Source: Metallyticus violacea | Taxonomy: Eukaryota; Arthropoda; Insecta; Mantodea; Metallyticidae | Direction of reading: 5' to 3' | Length of the DNA: 64,000 bases | Assembly: GCA_030762175.1 (NCBI GenBank) | Contig: CM060846.1 | Coordinates: 239,248,012 to 239,312,011 of the forward strand | Part shown: positions 33,287-43,798 of the stretch, piece after piece | Layout of the letters: every line of letters begins with the position of its first letter | How positions within the stretch are numbered: the stretch's first letter is position 1 | Program-made: the position numbers and the translations under genes | The notes under the pieces: generated by a model | Told to the model about the DNA's origin: nothing | Databases searched by the model: none | The model's input: only the letters and a program-made list of their open reading frames with translations

Positions 33287-33759
33287 CCCCCGGAAAAAAA
33301 CGAATTATACCGAGTATACAAGATACATTCGTTGTGCCATATTTAGAGTGTTCCTGGAGATGGAACATTTTCTAAAAGCACAACTCATCAGAGAAACATG
33401 TCACAACAGGTCTGACAACGTCACAAATATGTGGGTCGTAACAACTATCGCGTCGCAAAAATAGCTGGTTTCACAGCGAAGTGAATGTAAATTATATATA
33501 TATATATTTCCCCGATCACCATCAATTTTAAACTTAGCTCGCGAGGAAATACTTTTACCGGAGTAAACAGGTTGTTATGTCGGAGAGTGCGAGTTGGAGG
33601 TCAGTCTGTCATTAGCAATGTTGGTCATAACAACTTTCACCTCGCAAAAATAGAGAAATGTGTCTATTTGTTTCACGGATGCTTCTACCACGGCTGCACA
33701 CGTTGTTACCCTGCAAAACCGACGTATTTCTCCTGAGTCATTTCCGATCGAGTTCTATG
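33287..33759 (+). repeat. Scrambled mosaic of terminal-repeat and PolB fragments
   Basis: Pieces in order: 33298-33440 is a third, diverged copy of the PC4-like gene end (as 33952-34085). 33468-33620 copies an outer terminal-repeat segment (as about 35499-35670, with deletions). 33620-33650 copies the ttggtcataacaac/caactttcacctc region near 34094. 33655-33711 is an inverted copy of PolB 30896-30952 with one mismatch. 33713-33740 is an inverted exact copy of PolB 31239-31266. 33741-33756 copies 35345-35360. The true right repeat starts at 33760. Any open frames here are by-products. Confidence 0.85.
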
Positions 33760-33790
33760 TATATTTGGAGCACTAAATCTGGTCATCAAA

Positions 33791-34114
33791 ATGAATGGAA
33801 GCTGCATATCACTGAGCTTGGAGGAGTGGGACACGCTAGTAAGCCTACAGCGTATTATTACCGACATCATTTATCACAAGCGGAAGGACGAGATAGAAGT
33901 ACAAAATCAAATAGCTGCATATCCCAATTATTTGCATCACGCAGGGGAGAAAACGAATTTCACCGATTATACAAGATACATTCGTTTTGCCACATTTAGA
34001 GTGTTCCTGGAGATGGAGCATTTTCTAAAACCACAACTCATCAGAGAAACATGTCACAACAGGTCTGACGACGTCACAAACATGTCCGGACATGTTGGTC
34101 ATAACAACAAATAG
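33791..34114 (+). pseudogene. PC4-like gene, truncated copy in the right repeat
   Basis: A 107-codon open frame starting MNGSCISLSLEEWD corresponds to the C-terminal half of the gene at 22632-23231. It contains only the second EW repeat, because the terminal repeat begins inside the gene. The ATG at 33791 is also present (as an internal Met) in the full copy, so a short product is possible. Differences from the left copy are few. Confidence 0.7.
34078..34097. promoter_or_regulatory. p53-family-like palindromic site (right arm)
   Basis: Inverted counterpart of 22649-22668: two abutting RRRCWWGYYY-like decamers around acatgtccggacatgt, about 120 bp upstream of the 102-codon gene. Confidence 0.35.
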
Positions 34115-34214
34115 GTTATCTTTGTGACAAACAACTTTCACCTCCGCACATACAAAAACCCAGGTCGCGCTGATGTAACATCGCCAGTACCAAGAGTTCG
34201 ACAGAGCTGACAAC

Positions 34215-34523
34215 ATGATCCACGACGCGTTACGCCAACTAGCTGCAGTAGCGGCCAACATGGAGTATATCTCAGTGTCTAAGCTACAGCCGAACGTGCC
34301 TTACGTCGTGAAGCGAGTCCGGAGCATCTCGACAAAGAACGGCCCAAGAACGCTTGTACGTCTCGAGAACGGTCAAGAGGTGTTTCTACCGACCAGATTC
34401 AACAATCTTTCTGAAGAACTCATCGACCAGACCAACACTTTTGACTTTTACATAGTCTACGAGGGCGAGGAAGTTCTCAGAAACGGTTACTGCAGGCAGG
34501 TCGTGAACTTTTCACCATCATAA
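34215..34523 (+). CDS. Polinton terminal-repeat gene, 102 aa, unknown function (right, intact copy)
   Basis: ATG at 34215 gives 102 aa; a second ATG at 34260 (MEYISVSKLQPNVPYVVKRV) is a likely alternative start, giving 87 aa. The sequence is beta-rich, with KNGPRTLVRLENGQEVFLPT and a closing FYIVYEGEEVLRNGYCRQV. The pattern of a short basic beta-strand protein with LxNGxxVFLPxRF suggests a small nucleic-acid-binding beta-barrel, which is inference only. The stop at 34521-34523 is 1 bp before the ATG of the 179-aa gene, so the two form a unit. The left-arm copy carries a nonsense codon at position 34. Confidence 0.7.
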   Translation: MIHDALRQLAAVAANMEYISVSKLQPNVPYVVKRVRSISTKNGPRTLVRLENGQEVFLPTRFNNLSEELIDQTNTFDFYIVYEGEEVLRNGYCRQVVNFSPS

Positions 34524-34524
34524 C

Positions 34525-35064
34525 ATGGCGTGCCAAATAGACCCGGTGGAAATAGGCAACAACCTCCTTGTTAAGCACCGATTTAACAATCCAAATGAAG
34601 TCACAACTAGCGGCGAGTATCCTGCTTACATCAAACTACTCTCCACGGAAATCTCATTCTTTGGCGATGACAAAACTGTTACCGTCAAACTAGTCACCAA
34701 CAACTCCGACATTGTAGAAGTCCAATGTTTGCCTTCAAAAGCGCAACTATACGGCATAGACGCACGCTGCACCATATACCTCGGAACCACCCCGGCATTA
34801 GACTACAAGGTCACGCCGGCAGGCTGCTTCCACACTGCGTCCATCAACGGATTCGTCGCGGTGCCCATGTCCATCCCGTCGACCCGGCAACATCTCAACA
34901 ATAACTTTTCCTACATGCTACTCAAATGCGTCACGACGCCTCACGAGGAGGAGGACGGCGACGACGACACCGAAGACAGTGATAGTGATGTGTCTTTTAC
35001 CAGAAAAACATTCACTACATATTTTAAAATAATATTTTACAGTGAATCCCCGCTAAAACAGTGA
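34525..35064 (+). CDS. Polinton terminal-repeat gene, 179 aa, unknown function (right copy)
   Basis: Same protein as 21682-22221, with changes including I-F at residue 46, K-T in DYKVTPAGC, A-T in SIPSTRQ-type positions and E for K in the acidic run (DDDTEDSDSD). Both copies are full length. It follows the 102-aa gene directly and ends TYFKIIFYSESPLKQ. No homologous family is recognised. The position next to the element terminus and the acidic patch would fit a regulatory or terminus-binding protein, but nothing in the sequence proves it. Confidence 0.75.
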   Translation: MACQIDPVEIGNNLLVKHRFNNPNEVTTSGEYPAYIKLLSTEISFFGDDKTVTVKLVTNNSDIVEVQCLPSKAQLYGIDARCTIYLGTTPALDYKVTPAGCFHTASINGFVAVPMSIPSTRQHLNNNFSYMLLKCVTTPHEEEDGDDDTEDSDSDVSFTRKTFTTYFKIIFYSESPLKQ

Positions 35065-35754
35065 ATGGGGGACTGTTATTAAACATCTTAACTATATGTC
35101 TGTGCCGCCATTTGTAATTATATATGTGTGTGAAATACATTTTTTTTTGTATCTGCGTATGATTAATAAAATGTGTTATGGATTAAATTAATATGTTTCA
35201 CGTGTGTTTTGTCAACCTATACGAATTTCCTTTCCACTTGGAGCTTATGACATATGTTGTGAAATGGACGAAAAGTATTATTACAGTAACCTTGCCTGGT
35301 AATCAACATCTATAAAATAAATACGAGCATTGCAGAGGAATTCCTTTCCGATCGAGTTCTTTCATTTCAAACTGTAGGTTAAGGCTGAACGTTGAATATT
35401 TCGCACCGGCTAGAATATATAACATCATATTAAACTTAGTTTAACGCAGGCAGATCTTAAAAGTACAAACACTTTTGCATTATATTTTTCTTGTATGGTT
35501 TCACAGCGAAGTGAATGTAAATTATATATATTCCCCCCAATCAACATCAATTTTAAACTTAGCTCGTGAGAAAATACTTTTACCGGAGTAAACAGGTAGG
35601 TATATATTTGTTTTGCGAGATGTCTAACGGTTGTCCGCCAGCTGGTTGGAGGTCATTAGCAAGCAGGTAGGAGACCGTAATGAAGCGGTCGAAACATAAG
35701 GTTATATTTTATTACGTGCTGCAATTGAGTGTGTGTTGGTTGCTTTAATTACAT

Positions 35755-35922
35755 TAAACTTGCAATTAAACAGTACACTTTGCATTTTTTAACAGACAAA
35801 TTGAACATTACAGTAATGCGATACACTTTTATACATCAAACTTGCAATTAAACAATACACTTTGCATTTTTAACAAACAAATTGAACATAATGGTAATGC
35901 GATACACTTTTAGCGTTTAATA
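35755..35922. repeat. 80-bp tandem duplication in the right Polinton repeat
   Basis: Inverted counterpart of 20839-21002; two units sharing aacttgcaattaaac, ttgaacatta/aatggtaatgcgatacac. Confidence 0.8.
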
Positions 35923-35984
35923 AATACAGTTTGTAATTAAAACAATACAGTTTTTACCCGCAAAAAATAAATATGCTTAACAGC

Positions 35985-36360
35985 GGCACCATTTTGACTT
36001 TATCATGTAGCAATGTAAGGTTGTATTTAAATATTTTTCCCCCATCAGAGAAACATGTCACAACAGGCCTGACGACGTCACAAATATGCCTTGGGAAACG
36101 AGCTCCGACATGTCCATCTTGACTCATGGCTGCATTAAATATTTTTCCCGGCCCAAAATGTATAGTTAATAAATTATGACTGTAAGGTTGTATGCATATT
36201 TTCCCCTCCCTGTGGCGCCATAATAAAAATACAATTTAGCAAGTAACAATGTTCCCCCTTAAGGCGCCATTTTCTTTTTGATACAATATGATTTGGCAAG
36301 TAAGGATATTTTTCCCTGGCGCCATTTTGTTTTTATGATGTAGCAACGGCGCCATTTTGT
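35985..36360 (-). promoter_or_regulatory. Array of GGCGCCAT motifs in the right Polinton repeat
   Basis: ggcgccat occurs near 36213, 36263, 36318 and 36348, with ggcaccattttg near 35985, mirroring the left arm. Twice-repeated preservation in both arms is seen; regulatory function is inferred. Confidence 0.35.
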
Positions 36361-36425
36361 TTTTAATATAATATGATAAGGTTTATTTCCCCCACAAAAA
36401 ATCCGCGGGGGGGCCGATAATAGGT

Positions 36426-36525
36426 GGATCATGGATTATCTCGTTAGGATTATGGATCATGGATTAAATCGTTAGGATTATGGATCATGGATTAAATCGT
36501 TAGGATTATGGATTAAGTCATTAGG
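36426..36525. repeat. 28-bp tandem repeat, three units plus a partial one
   Basis: Units ggatcatggattaaatcgtt + aggattat start at 36426, 36454 and 36482, followed by a shortened fourth. The left repeat has only one equivalent, so the array expanded in the right arm after the arms became identical. Confidence 0.9.
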
Positions 36526-36543
36526 ATTGCCGATAATCCCAGG

Positions 36544-36708
36544 GGATAATCCGAGCGACACTAGCGCTCTGGTGGCGGATTTATCGTTAATCCATTGGCT
36601 TAATCTATAATATCCACTACTACAATCCGGGGATAATCCGAGCGACACTAGCGCTCTGGTGGCGGATTTATCGTTAATCCGTTGGCTTAATCTATAATAT
36701 CCACTACT
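36544..36708. repeat. Duplicated element tip at the right end of the Polinton
   Basis: Two 78-bp direct copies of the terminal sequence (36544-36621 and 36631-36708), each ending tataatatccactact, are joined by acaatccgg (period 87). They differ by one base (tccattgg / tccgttgg). The left end has a single tip. Confidence 0.92.
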
Positions 36709-36714
36709 CACGCT
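36709..36714 (+). repeat. Right 6-bp target-site duplication of the Polinton (cacgct)
   Basis: Identical to 20160-20165. Confidence 0.9.
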
Positions 36715-37640
36715 CTTAGCATGGAACCATATGCTGGAAAGAAGAATTATGGAACTCAACAAGTAAATTCAGTTACATCTGTTATAATACTTTGGCGTGC
36801 CCTATAAATAATTCTGGACAAAATGTAACAAGGAACAGATACTATACCTCTGAAGAGCTAAGGAAGAATCAGAAGATTGCACTCGTCGGAAGGGTACAGT
36901 TCAACATGAAGCACATTCCTCAAGTTCAAAGATATTTCTGGAAGAGAATCATATTCAAGCAAATTTGCTTTCAGTGGTCCTAACACAGCAGAGATCCCAA
37001 TCACAATAGTTTCATGTATCTCTCGTGATAAATCTAAAGGGAATCTTCTTATGCTATCTATTCAGGACAATGACAATGGAATAGATTCAGAGTGTGATCC
37101 GGGAAGAAAACAAAAAATAAAAAATGTTATCAACCTGTATTATAACGAAACAAAAGGCGGCGTACACACCATCGATCAAATTACAAGGCAATATTTGGCA
37201 AAAAGAGCTACCAGAAGATGGCCGCTATCCGTATTTTTATAGCAACTGTAATGATTATACAGTTTTTTCTTGAATTGTCCTGACTAGGAATAAGAAGAAG
37301 CTAATCAGAGATGACTTTATCTGCCAACTAGGTTTGCAGCTGTCAAAACCAACTATTGAAGAATGAGACAGAGATATCTGAAAATTAGGTACATTTTTGG
37401 TGCGAAGTAAGGGAAGTTGCTATATTTGTACAAGTGAGTGCCAGTCTAAGAAAGGAAAATACGACAAAGTTAATAAACCAACAATAATTTGTGGCAATTG
37501 TCACAAGTACACTTGTGGGCAAAGCAAGAAAACGGTGATTTGTTAAAAACATGGTGAAAGTTCCGAGGAGAGTGATGAATGGTACTGACAAATTCAGTGA
37601 CTGCACCATCAAAGAATCGATTTGAGTATTAACCTGAAAC
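36709..37640 (+). pseudogene. piggyBac-like transposase pseudogene, distal part (right of Polinton)
   Basis: The reading continues from the left flank: MEPYAGKKNYGTQQ, then NVTRNRYYTSEELRKN (the GRNVTxDxxYTS block near the second catalytic Asp), KNVINLYYNETKGGVHTIDQ (last catalytic Asp region) and TRRWPLSVFL. The C-terminal cysteine-rich finger follows at 37420-37540 with CYICTSECQSKKGKYDK and CGNCHKYTCGQ. Several stops and frame changes are present. Together with 20011-20165 it is a single old transposase cut by the Polinton. TTAA target sites of piggyBac were not identified. Confidence 0.85.
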
Positions 37641-38103
37641 CATTCTCATTGTTAGTTTAAGTATCAATGATTTATTTGCACAAATTTTCGTTTACAGGTA
37701 TTTAAGTCCCACTAGGACACAGCCTATTATTTCAGTCTAAATATGTAATATGATATGAAAACAAATGTTAAATGTTTTCTTTATATGCATGGCGTTATAC
37801 AAAATTTAATATTAAAATAATTTTCTTTTAAAATCATCTCAGCCATATTGTTTCCAGTGGTAATGATAAAGTACCCCTTCTCCCTGCTATTGGGGTTCTC
37901 TCCTTAAAGAGATACTTTGATTGTGTGCACCCTAGTGCTCAATCAGTAAACCGTTTTCTTTGATTAAATCTTGAAGGGTAGCTCCCGGTTTCATGCCCTG
38001 AATCCCGGGTAACGGAAATTTTTCCGTTAGAGAGGAGCTTTTATCAATGTAGATTGGGAAAGATAGGAGATTAAGGTGATTCCTTTAAGGACTAATTTTA
38101 GGT

Positions 38104-39400
38104 TTTATGTCTAATGCTATTTCGGTAAGAGATGTAAACAAATTGCAATCGGTGTCTTTTCCCCGGGGAAAATTCCTACTTACCGCTCTCCAGCGAGGTC
38201 GGGTAGGAGACCTCCACAAAGGTGATGTCCTCCTAAACGGTCTCCGTCTAAGGAGTACTCTTTCCCCTGACGGAATCACCTCCTACCTCGCCGGAGCGAG
38301 AGGTGGTGATAAGTGGCCAAGAAGACCCCATGGAGGATCCTGAGCATTTATAGAGGAGGGAAAATGCAGAAACGGGCAATGCGACTGAGGTAACCCCTGA
38401 TCTAAGTATGTCATGGAACTCCATTTAATACTCCGTATTAGCAAGAAGACAACCAAGGAAAAGATCATCTGGTGAAAGGAAAATTTGTTCTAATGACTTC
38501 AAGAAAAAACTATTTACGGAAAAATGATGAAATTGGAAAAAGAAAATAGTAGGCTCCGGAAGGAGAATTTCGATCTACAAGGAAGGGAAATGCAGCCCCG
38601 ACCGACCTTTGAGTCGGCTGCTGCGAGATTGGTGGGCGCCAAGAGCAAAACCGGTAAGGAGAATAAAATAAGTCAAGCAATGAACAAACAAACACCTGTC
38701 ATCTAAGACAGATAGAGGATTAGAGGAAACAAAGAAAAAAAATAACGCAACTAGTGAACCCAGTAAAGGATAATATAAAGATACCCACAAGGAAACAAGT
38801 ACTGATCCAAGTCCATTCTGAGGATGACATCAGAAAACTGATGGAATACCCTAAGTTGGCACAGAAAATCATTGTGGAACATCCAAGAAAGTGGCGTCCA
38901 TGGAATTATAATATATAACGTGCCAAAGTGGATCACGAAAGAGAAGCTCTCAGAGCTCCCAGAATTTGAACGTTCAGATGAACGAACATGAGTTTCAACA
39001 AGAATTCACCCATGAGCTTTTAGCCGAACCTCGTAATGAATGAAGTGCCCATCATATTATAGAGGTTAGCCCTAGAATTAGAAATGCGTTTCTGGCAAAG
39101 GGTAGGATTTATATAAATTTTTCCTCCCTCTCAGTAAAAGATTCCCTCGTGGTCTCCAGGTGCCATTAATGCCAGGAATTAGGGCATGTGGCAAAGCACT
39201 GTACAGAGGAGAGGCAGGTTTGTGCCTATTGCGGGGAATAAGACCATTTCCATAAGTTGCAAAGAATCTAAGCTAGAGGCAGTGTGTATAGGTTGCACCA
39301 GAAAAGGGAAGAAGAATTGTAAAAACCAAACCCCGTCGATTGCGAGACTCATAAATTTCTGTTGAACCGACTTATACAAAAGACTGATTATGGATTCTAA
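38104..39400 (+). pseudogene. LINE ORF1 (gag-like) with CCHC zinc knuckles
   Basis: Fragments in order: a short coiled-coil-like segment at 38524 (MMKLEKENSRLRKENFDLQG) and, at 39150-39250, a run with CQELGHVAKHC and RQVCAYCG, which are the CCHC knuckles that end the nucleic-acid-binding gag of R1/I-type LINEs. The first Cys pair is partly lost. The frame is broken many times. In an active element the protein would coat LINE RNA. Confidence 0.6.
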
Positions 39401-39869
39401 ACCTTCAAGTGAATTTTCGGGTAACACTCATGATCTCGAGGATAGTCACAGTATTATAGAGGAAGAAGCTGGGTGTAGTAAGAGGGTAGTCGGCCTGAAC
39501 TTTTGTCTATACTGTGTGGGGAGGCATAAGCCCCCTCCAGGAAAAGACGTGATGCAAAGAGGGCCCTGGTGTATCGCGCAAAACTTACCAACAACAACCT
39601 CAGTACGCCCACCTTTGATACACATCGAATTAAACCATAAACTATCTAGACTAGATGAAATTAACACCCTAACAATAGCCCTGCGTCACGTAGACAGAAA
39701 GCTTCACCCTAGGGGAATACAATCACATTCTCTAATCCTGGAAATGTAGATAGGACACAACTGAAATCATTAGCTCTCCCTCGGATCCTGGACAGTTAAC
39801 TGGACCTATTGAAATTAGATTTAATAAAAGAAGAACCCGTTGACTTAGAATCAGTTTACAACGACTTCT

Positions 39870-42698
39870 TGCGTACCCAAGGAAGAATTGTGTTTGATGC
39901 AAGATTGCATTGGCCGCAGTATTGTGCCCATTTACGTACCCCCTAGGTACTTATGTAGGCCAATTAAATGTGGCGAGAAGTAGATTAGTTATGCAAGAGA
40001 TCCGAAGGCTGTCCGAGGAGAAGTGGTTAGGTATACTAACTAATCTTGCTGGAACCGTACCATATAAACGGAAAATTTCCCTATATGCCTGCCTCCTCAC
40101 ATTAGTGGTAGAAGTCAATGGCCCAATGGCTGCAGTGGATATATTGAACAGAAATTTTGCTGTAACAAATATTTCACAGTACACTAACTCGCATTGTGTA
40201 TGTGTAGAAATTCTTTTCGCCGGTAGGACATTGGTACTTTCTAGCCTATACATCCAACCTATCTTAGACATTATACCAGATTTAAATCAAATTAGGGATA
40301 TCGAAAGGAAGTACAGCAATAGAGCAACACCTTGCTGTCTAGACGCTAATGCCAAGTTTCAGCTATGGCATAGGTTGAACAGGGGGACAACATGGATGGT
40401 TTGTTATTGGAATTACATCTAGAAACTACGAACAGACTGGGGTACCCACCAACGTACATTGGACGAGTGGGTGCAGAATGTAACAATGGCGTTACAGTGT
40501 ACAATTCCCATGCGACGAACCTTATTCATGTTTGGAAAGTAGCTCAGGAACAGACTGAGAGTGATCACAATTTAATCAGTTTAATTTAAATTGGGTATAT
40601 GACGGGGATAAACGCAGTTCCTCCAAGTAATTATAGAAAGACAAATTGACAACATTTTAGAGAAAGTTTCATTCCACCAAATAATATAGCTGGGGGAAGA
40701 GAATATAAACAAGGCAGCCAAAGATTTTACCGTCGCGATTGTTTCAGCATTGCAGATATCTATACCGAAGTATAAAGGGATCAGTCAAAATTACAAGGGA
40801 CCTTGGAATGTGAATTGCAATGATTTCGTAGAGACGTGCGTAAAGCTAGGAGAGTGTAACGAAGTTCTTTAACACGGGTGGAAAGGCAGATACGTCTAGT
40901 GAGTTACAAAAGAAGGAAGCTGGAATATGAAAATCTCATAATCGGGACCAACAAGACAAGCTGGAATAAGTTTTTGGAAGATTGTTTAACCATGAATATA
41001 TGGGGCCTCCCATACAGACTGGATAGAGAAAAATCCAATTTGTTGACAATGGCTACCCTGATTAGAGACAGTAGAATACTTGACACACTTCTACCCAACA
41101 ATGAAATAAATTCAAAAAGTGAACATAACCTGGGTATTCGAAGAGAGGTGGAGTTTCCCGTCCTAAACAGGCAGGAAGTGCCAACCTTTTTGGAACAAGA
41201 GATGATTTCAGCCATTTACGAGTTGAGACTTAGGAAAGCCACGGGCCTGATGGAATCTTGGCGGAGGTTCTCTGGCCCTAAGCGGGAAATAGATAACAAT
41301 ATTCTCCTTATTATTCAACGAAAGCTTAGCAGAGTAGAATACCGCATGTGGAAGCAAGTGGACTTAGTCCTCTTAGTAAAGATCTGGATAGAAATCCCCA
41401 TCTTCCAAAATCGTATAGAACAACATGTCTCCTGAACACCCTAGCTAAACTGCAAGAGAAACTATTAATCATTAAACAAGAAATCTCCCGACGTCTAAAT
41501 GGGAGGTATCCTCACCAATTTGGAATTCAATCTGAAAGATCTGCCGAAGATGCAACTATTTCCTGACTAAAGTATCCCAATCTCAGGAGAAATGTGTAAT
41601 TGGGATTTTTATCGATTTCGAAGGAGCCTTCGACAACCTATATTGGCCAGCGTTATTTCTACCATTTAAAAATTTAGGGTGCTAAAAAAATCTGTATTTA
41701 CTCTTTGAAAGACTATTGTAACCAACGATACGTAAATTATATTAAAGGAGAACAAAGGCTATCCAGACGGTTGTCAAAAGGTTGCCCCCAGGGTTCAGTT
41801 AGTGACCCAATTTTATGGGATGTACGTATAGAAACTTAACAAACTTAGCTGAAACCCTAGCGGTGGTGGCATATGCCGATGATATTTTGATTCTTGTAGA
41901 TGGAAACTCTAGTTTAGAATTAGAACACAAATGTAGCGTAATAATGACGCAGCTATCGATAGAGAGTGCGAACTTAAAATTGAGGATTTCTGTGAAAAAA
42001 GAAACATTTAATGCTAAAAGGAAATCTCCAGCGATCTCCAGTTATGAAGTTCGCAAATGCGAATATCCAAAGGGCACAAAACGCCAGATATCTAGGAATA
42101 TTTATAGAGAAAATTTATCATTTAAAATTAACATCGAAGAATTCTCCGTAAAAGCCTTTTTAGCAATAAACAAGATCGCGTGTTTATCGAGAGAGTACGG
42201 GACAATTCCATTTCAGGATATTAAACTATATAATAAAGCGGCGTTGACTTCAATTGTCGGGTTTGGAGCGAGTGTTTGGGCACATAGGCTATTTTTATAC
42301 AGTGCTAGTAAGTCCCTAAGAAGCCTTCAAGAAAAATCCTTATTGGGATGGTTGGGGCTTTTTCCACTACCCTTACTGACGCGTTATTATAGTTATGGGT
42401 ATCCTTCCTCTGGATTTGGAAGTCCGCAAGCGCTGGCCGCGGTATTGCTCCAGCAAAAATAACTTTGTAAGAGCTCACAGCTAACAGAGTGTCCTATTAT
42501 AGACGAAATAGAGATATAAGAAAATTAATAGACACTCGGGATATTAGCACAACTGGAAGGCGAGCATACAGCTTTCTCCCATCTGTGGTTGAATGTCTAA
42601 AAATGAAATGTTTCCATCCATTTCGAGGTCTTGTCTATTACCCGAACTGGACACGGGCCATATCGCAACTATCTCATTTTAGACTAAGGTTAGGATAG
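39870..42698 (+). pseudogene. LINE ORF2: endonuclease, reverse transcriptase and C-terminal region
   Basis: An APE-like endonuclease start (GQLNVARSRLVMQEIRRL) and a later segment with RTLVLSSLYIQP and DANAKFQLWH occur at 39940-40380. The reverse transcriptase follows: FIDFEGAFDNLYW at about 41600 (motif A), KGCPQGSVSDPILWD at 41780 (motif B) and VVAYADDILILVDG at 41860 (catalytic YADD). The C-terminal region continues to about 42698. Catalytic YADD is intact, but stops and frameshifts occur throughout, so the copy is dead. Confidence 0.85.
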
Positions 42699-43246
42699 CT
42701 TGTGTGATAGCGGTGCAATAGACAGAACCGAATATACTCTGTGAAAGTGTGATTTAACGAGACATTTAATACCGGAAGCACATAATCAACTTCAAAAGAG
42801 ATGACGGTATGCTATATTGAGAAACAAGAACCCACGGAATCTAGTCAACATCCTGGCTAACTCCTCTTCAGGGTACGCCCTGAAAAGTTTTAGAGGCCAG
42901 CCAACTTCCCGATTGTGAGCATTGAGAGCGAGTCCTTGATGCTCCGGAGATTTGCTTCTGCTGGAGAGCCAGGAGTCCCTTTTGAAAGCCTATAGAGGTG
43001 AAGATCTGTAGGATTTTCAAATGTACCGCCTCCAAACCACCGATAATGACCTAGTTTGTAAGCCTATTAGTATTTACTATCATTCTATTATTGTTGTAGT
43101 ATAATATGATAACCACAATAATATTTGGTGTAGGTAACAGACGAATCTATTAGGAAGCAAAAAATAGTAGAAAATAAGAAAATATAATTGTATAAAGTAG
43201 TAGAAAATAATATACTAGAATTGCAACAAACAGTAAAATTAAATTG

Positions 43247-43255
43247 TAGTAGTAC

Positions 43256-43318
<63 letters not shown>

Positions 43319-43434
43319 TAGTAGTACCAGTAGTAGTAATAGTAGTAGTGGTAGTAGTAGTAATAGTAGTAGTAGTAGTACTAGTACTAGTAGTAGTAGT
43401 AGTAGTGGTAGTAGTAATAGCAGTAGTAGTAGTG

Positions 43435-43465
<31 letters not shown>

Positions 43466-43500
43466 CAGTAGTGGTAGTAGTAGTAATAGTAGTAGTATTG

Positions 43501-43557
<57 letters not shown>

Positions 43558-43583
43558 ATAGTAGTAGTAGTGGCAGCAGCAGC

Positions 43584-43630
<47 letters not shown>

Positions 43631-43727
43631 CAGCAGCAGTAGCATTGGTAGCTGTAGCAGCAGCAGTAGTAGTAGCAGTCGTAGTAGTAGTTGTTGTAGC
43701 AGCAGCAGTAGTAGTAGTTGTTGTTGT

Positions 43728-43798
<71 letters not shown>

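Larger units (their letters stand above)
20166..36708 (-). mobile_element. Polinton/Maverick virus-like DNA transposon, 16.5 kb
   Basis: Complete outline of a Polinton: 6-bp target duplication, terminal inverted repeats (right tip AGTAGTGG when read inward, left tip ATTAGTGG), and the characteristic gene set on the minus strand. That set is protein-primed DNA polymerase B, FtsK/HerA-type packaging ATPase, retroviral-type integrase with chromodomain, penton, double-jelly-roll major capsid protein and adenain-like protease. The terminal repeats are unusually long (2.8-2.9 kb). It contains a SINE at 24519-24811 and is inserted in a piggyBac-like pseudogene. Several key genes are broken, so this copy cannot act alone. 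Polintons are thought to form virions; adintovirus is the viral name for the related animal viruses. Confidence 0.95.
33760..36708 (-). repeat. Right terminal inverted repeat of the Polinton (2.9 kb)
   Basis: Inverted counterpart of 20166-22986, about 130 bp longer because its tip is duplicated and a 28-bp unit is amplified (36426-36510). It carries the intact 102-codon gene, the second 179-aa gene and the truncated PC4-like gene, all on the plus strand, divergent from the unique region. Confidence 0.93.
37860..43075 (+). mobile_element. Near full-length R1/LOA-type LINE, decayed
   Basis: Ordered parts of a non-LTR retrotransposon: possible 5' UTR from about 37860 (GC-richer than its surroundings), gag-like ORF1 with zinc knuckles (to about 39400), then APE-type endonuclease, reverse transcriptase and C-terminal domain (39870-42700) and a 3' UTR to about 43075. 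Numerous stops and frame changes interrupt both ORFs. Element ends are approximate because no target duplication was found. It is a different, older family from the LINE at 17.9 kb. Confidence 0.8.

Noticed and set aside
33171..33464. 97-codon plus-strand frame
   Set aside because: It is a fusion of the antisense of the PolB start with a mosaic copy of the PC4-like gene end.
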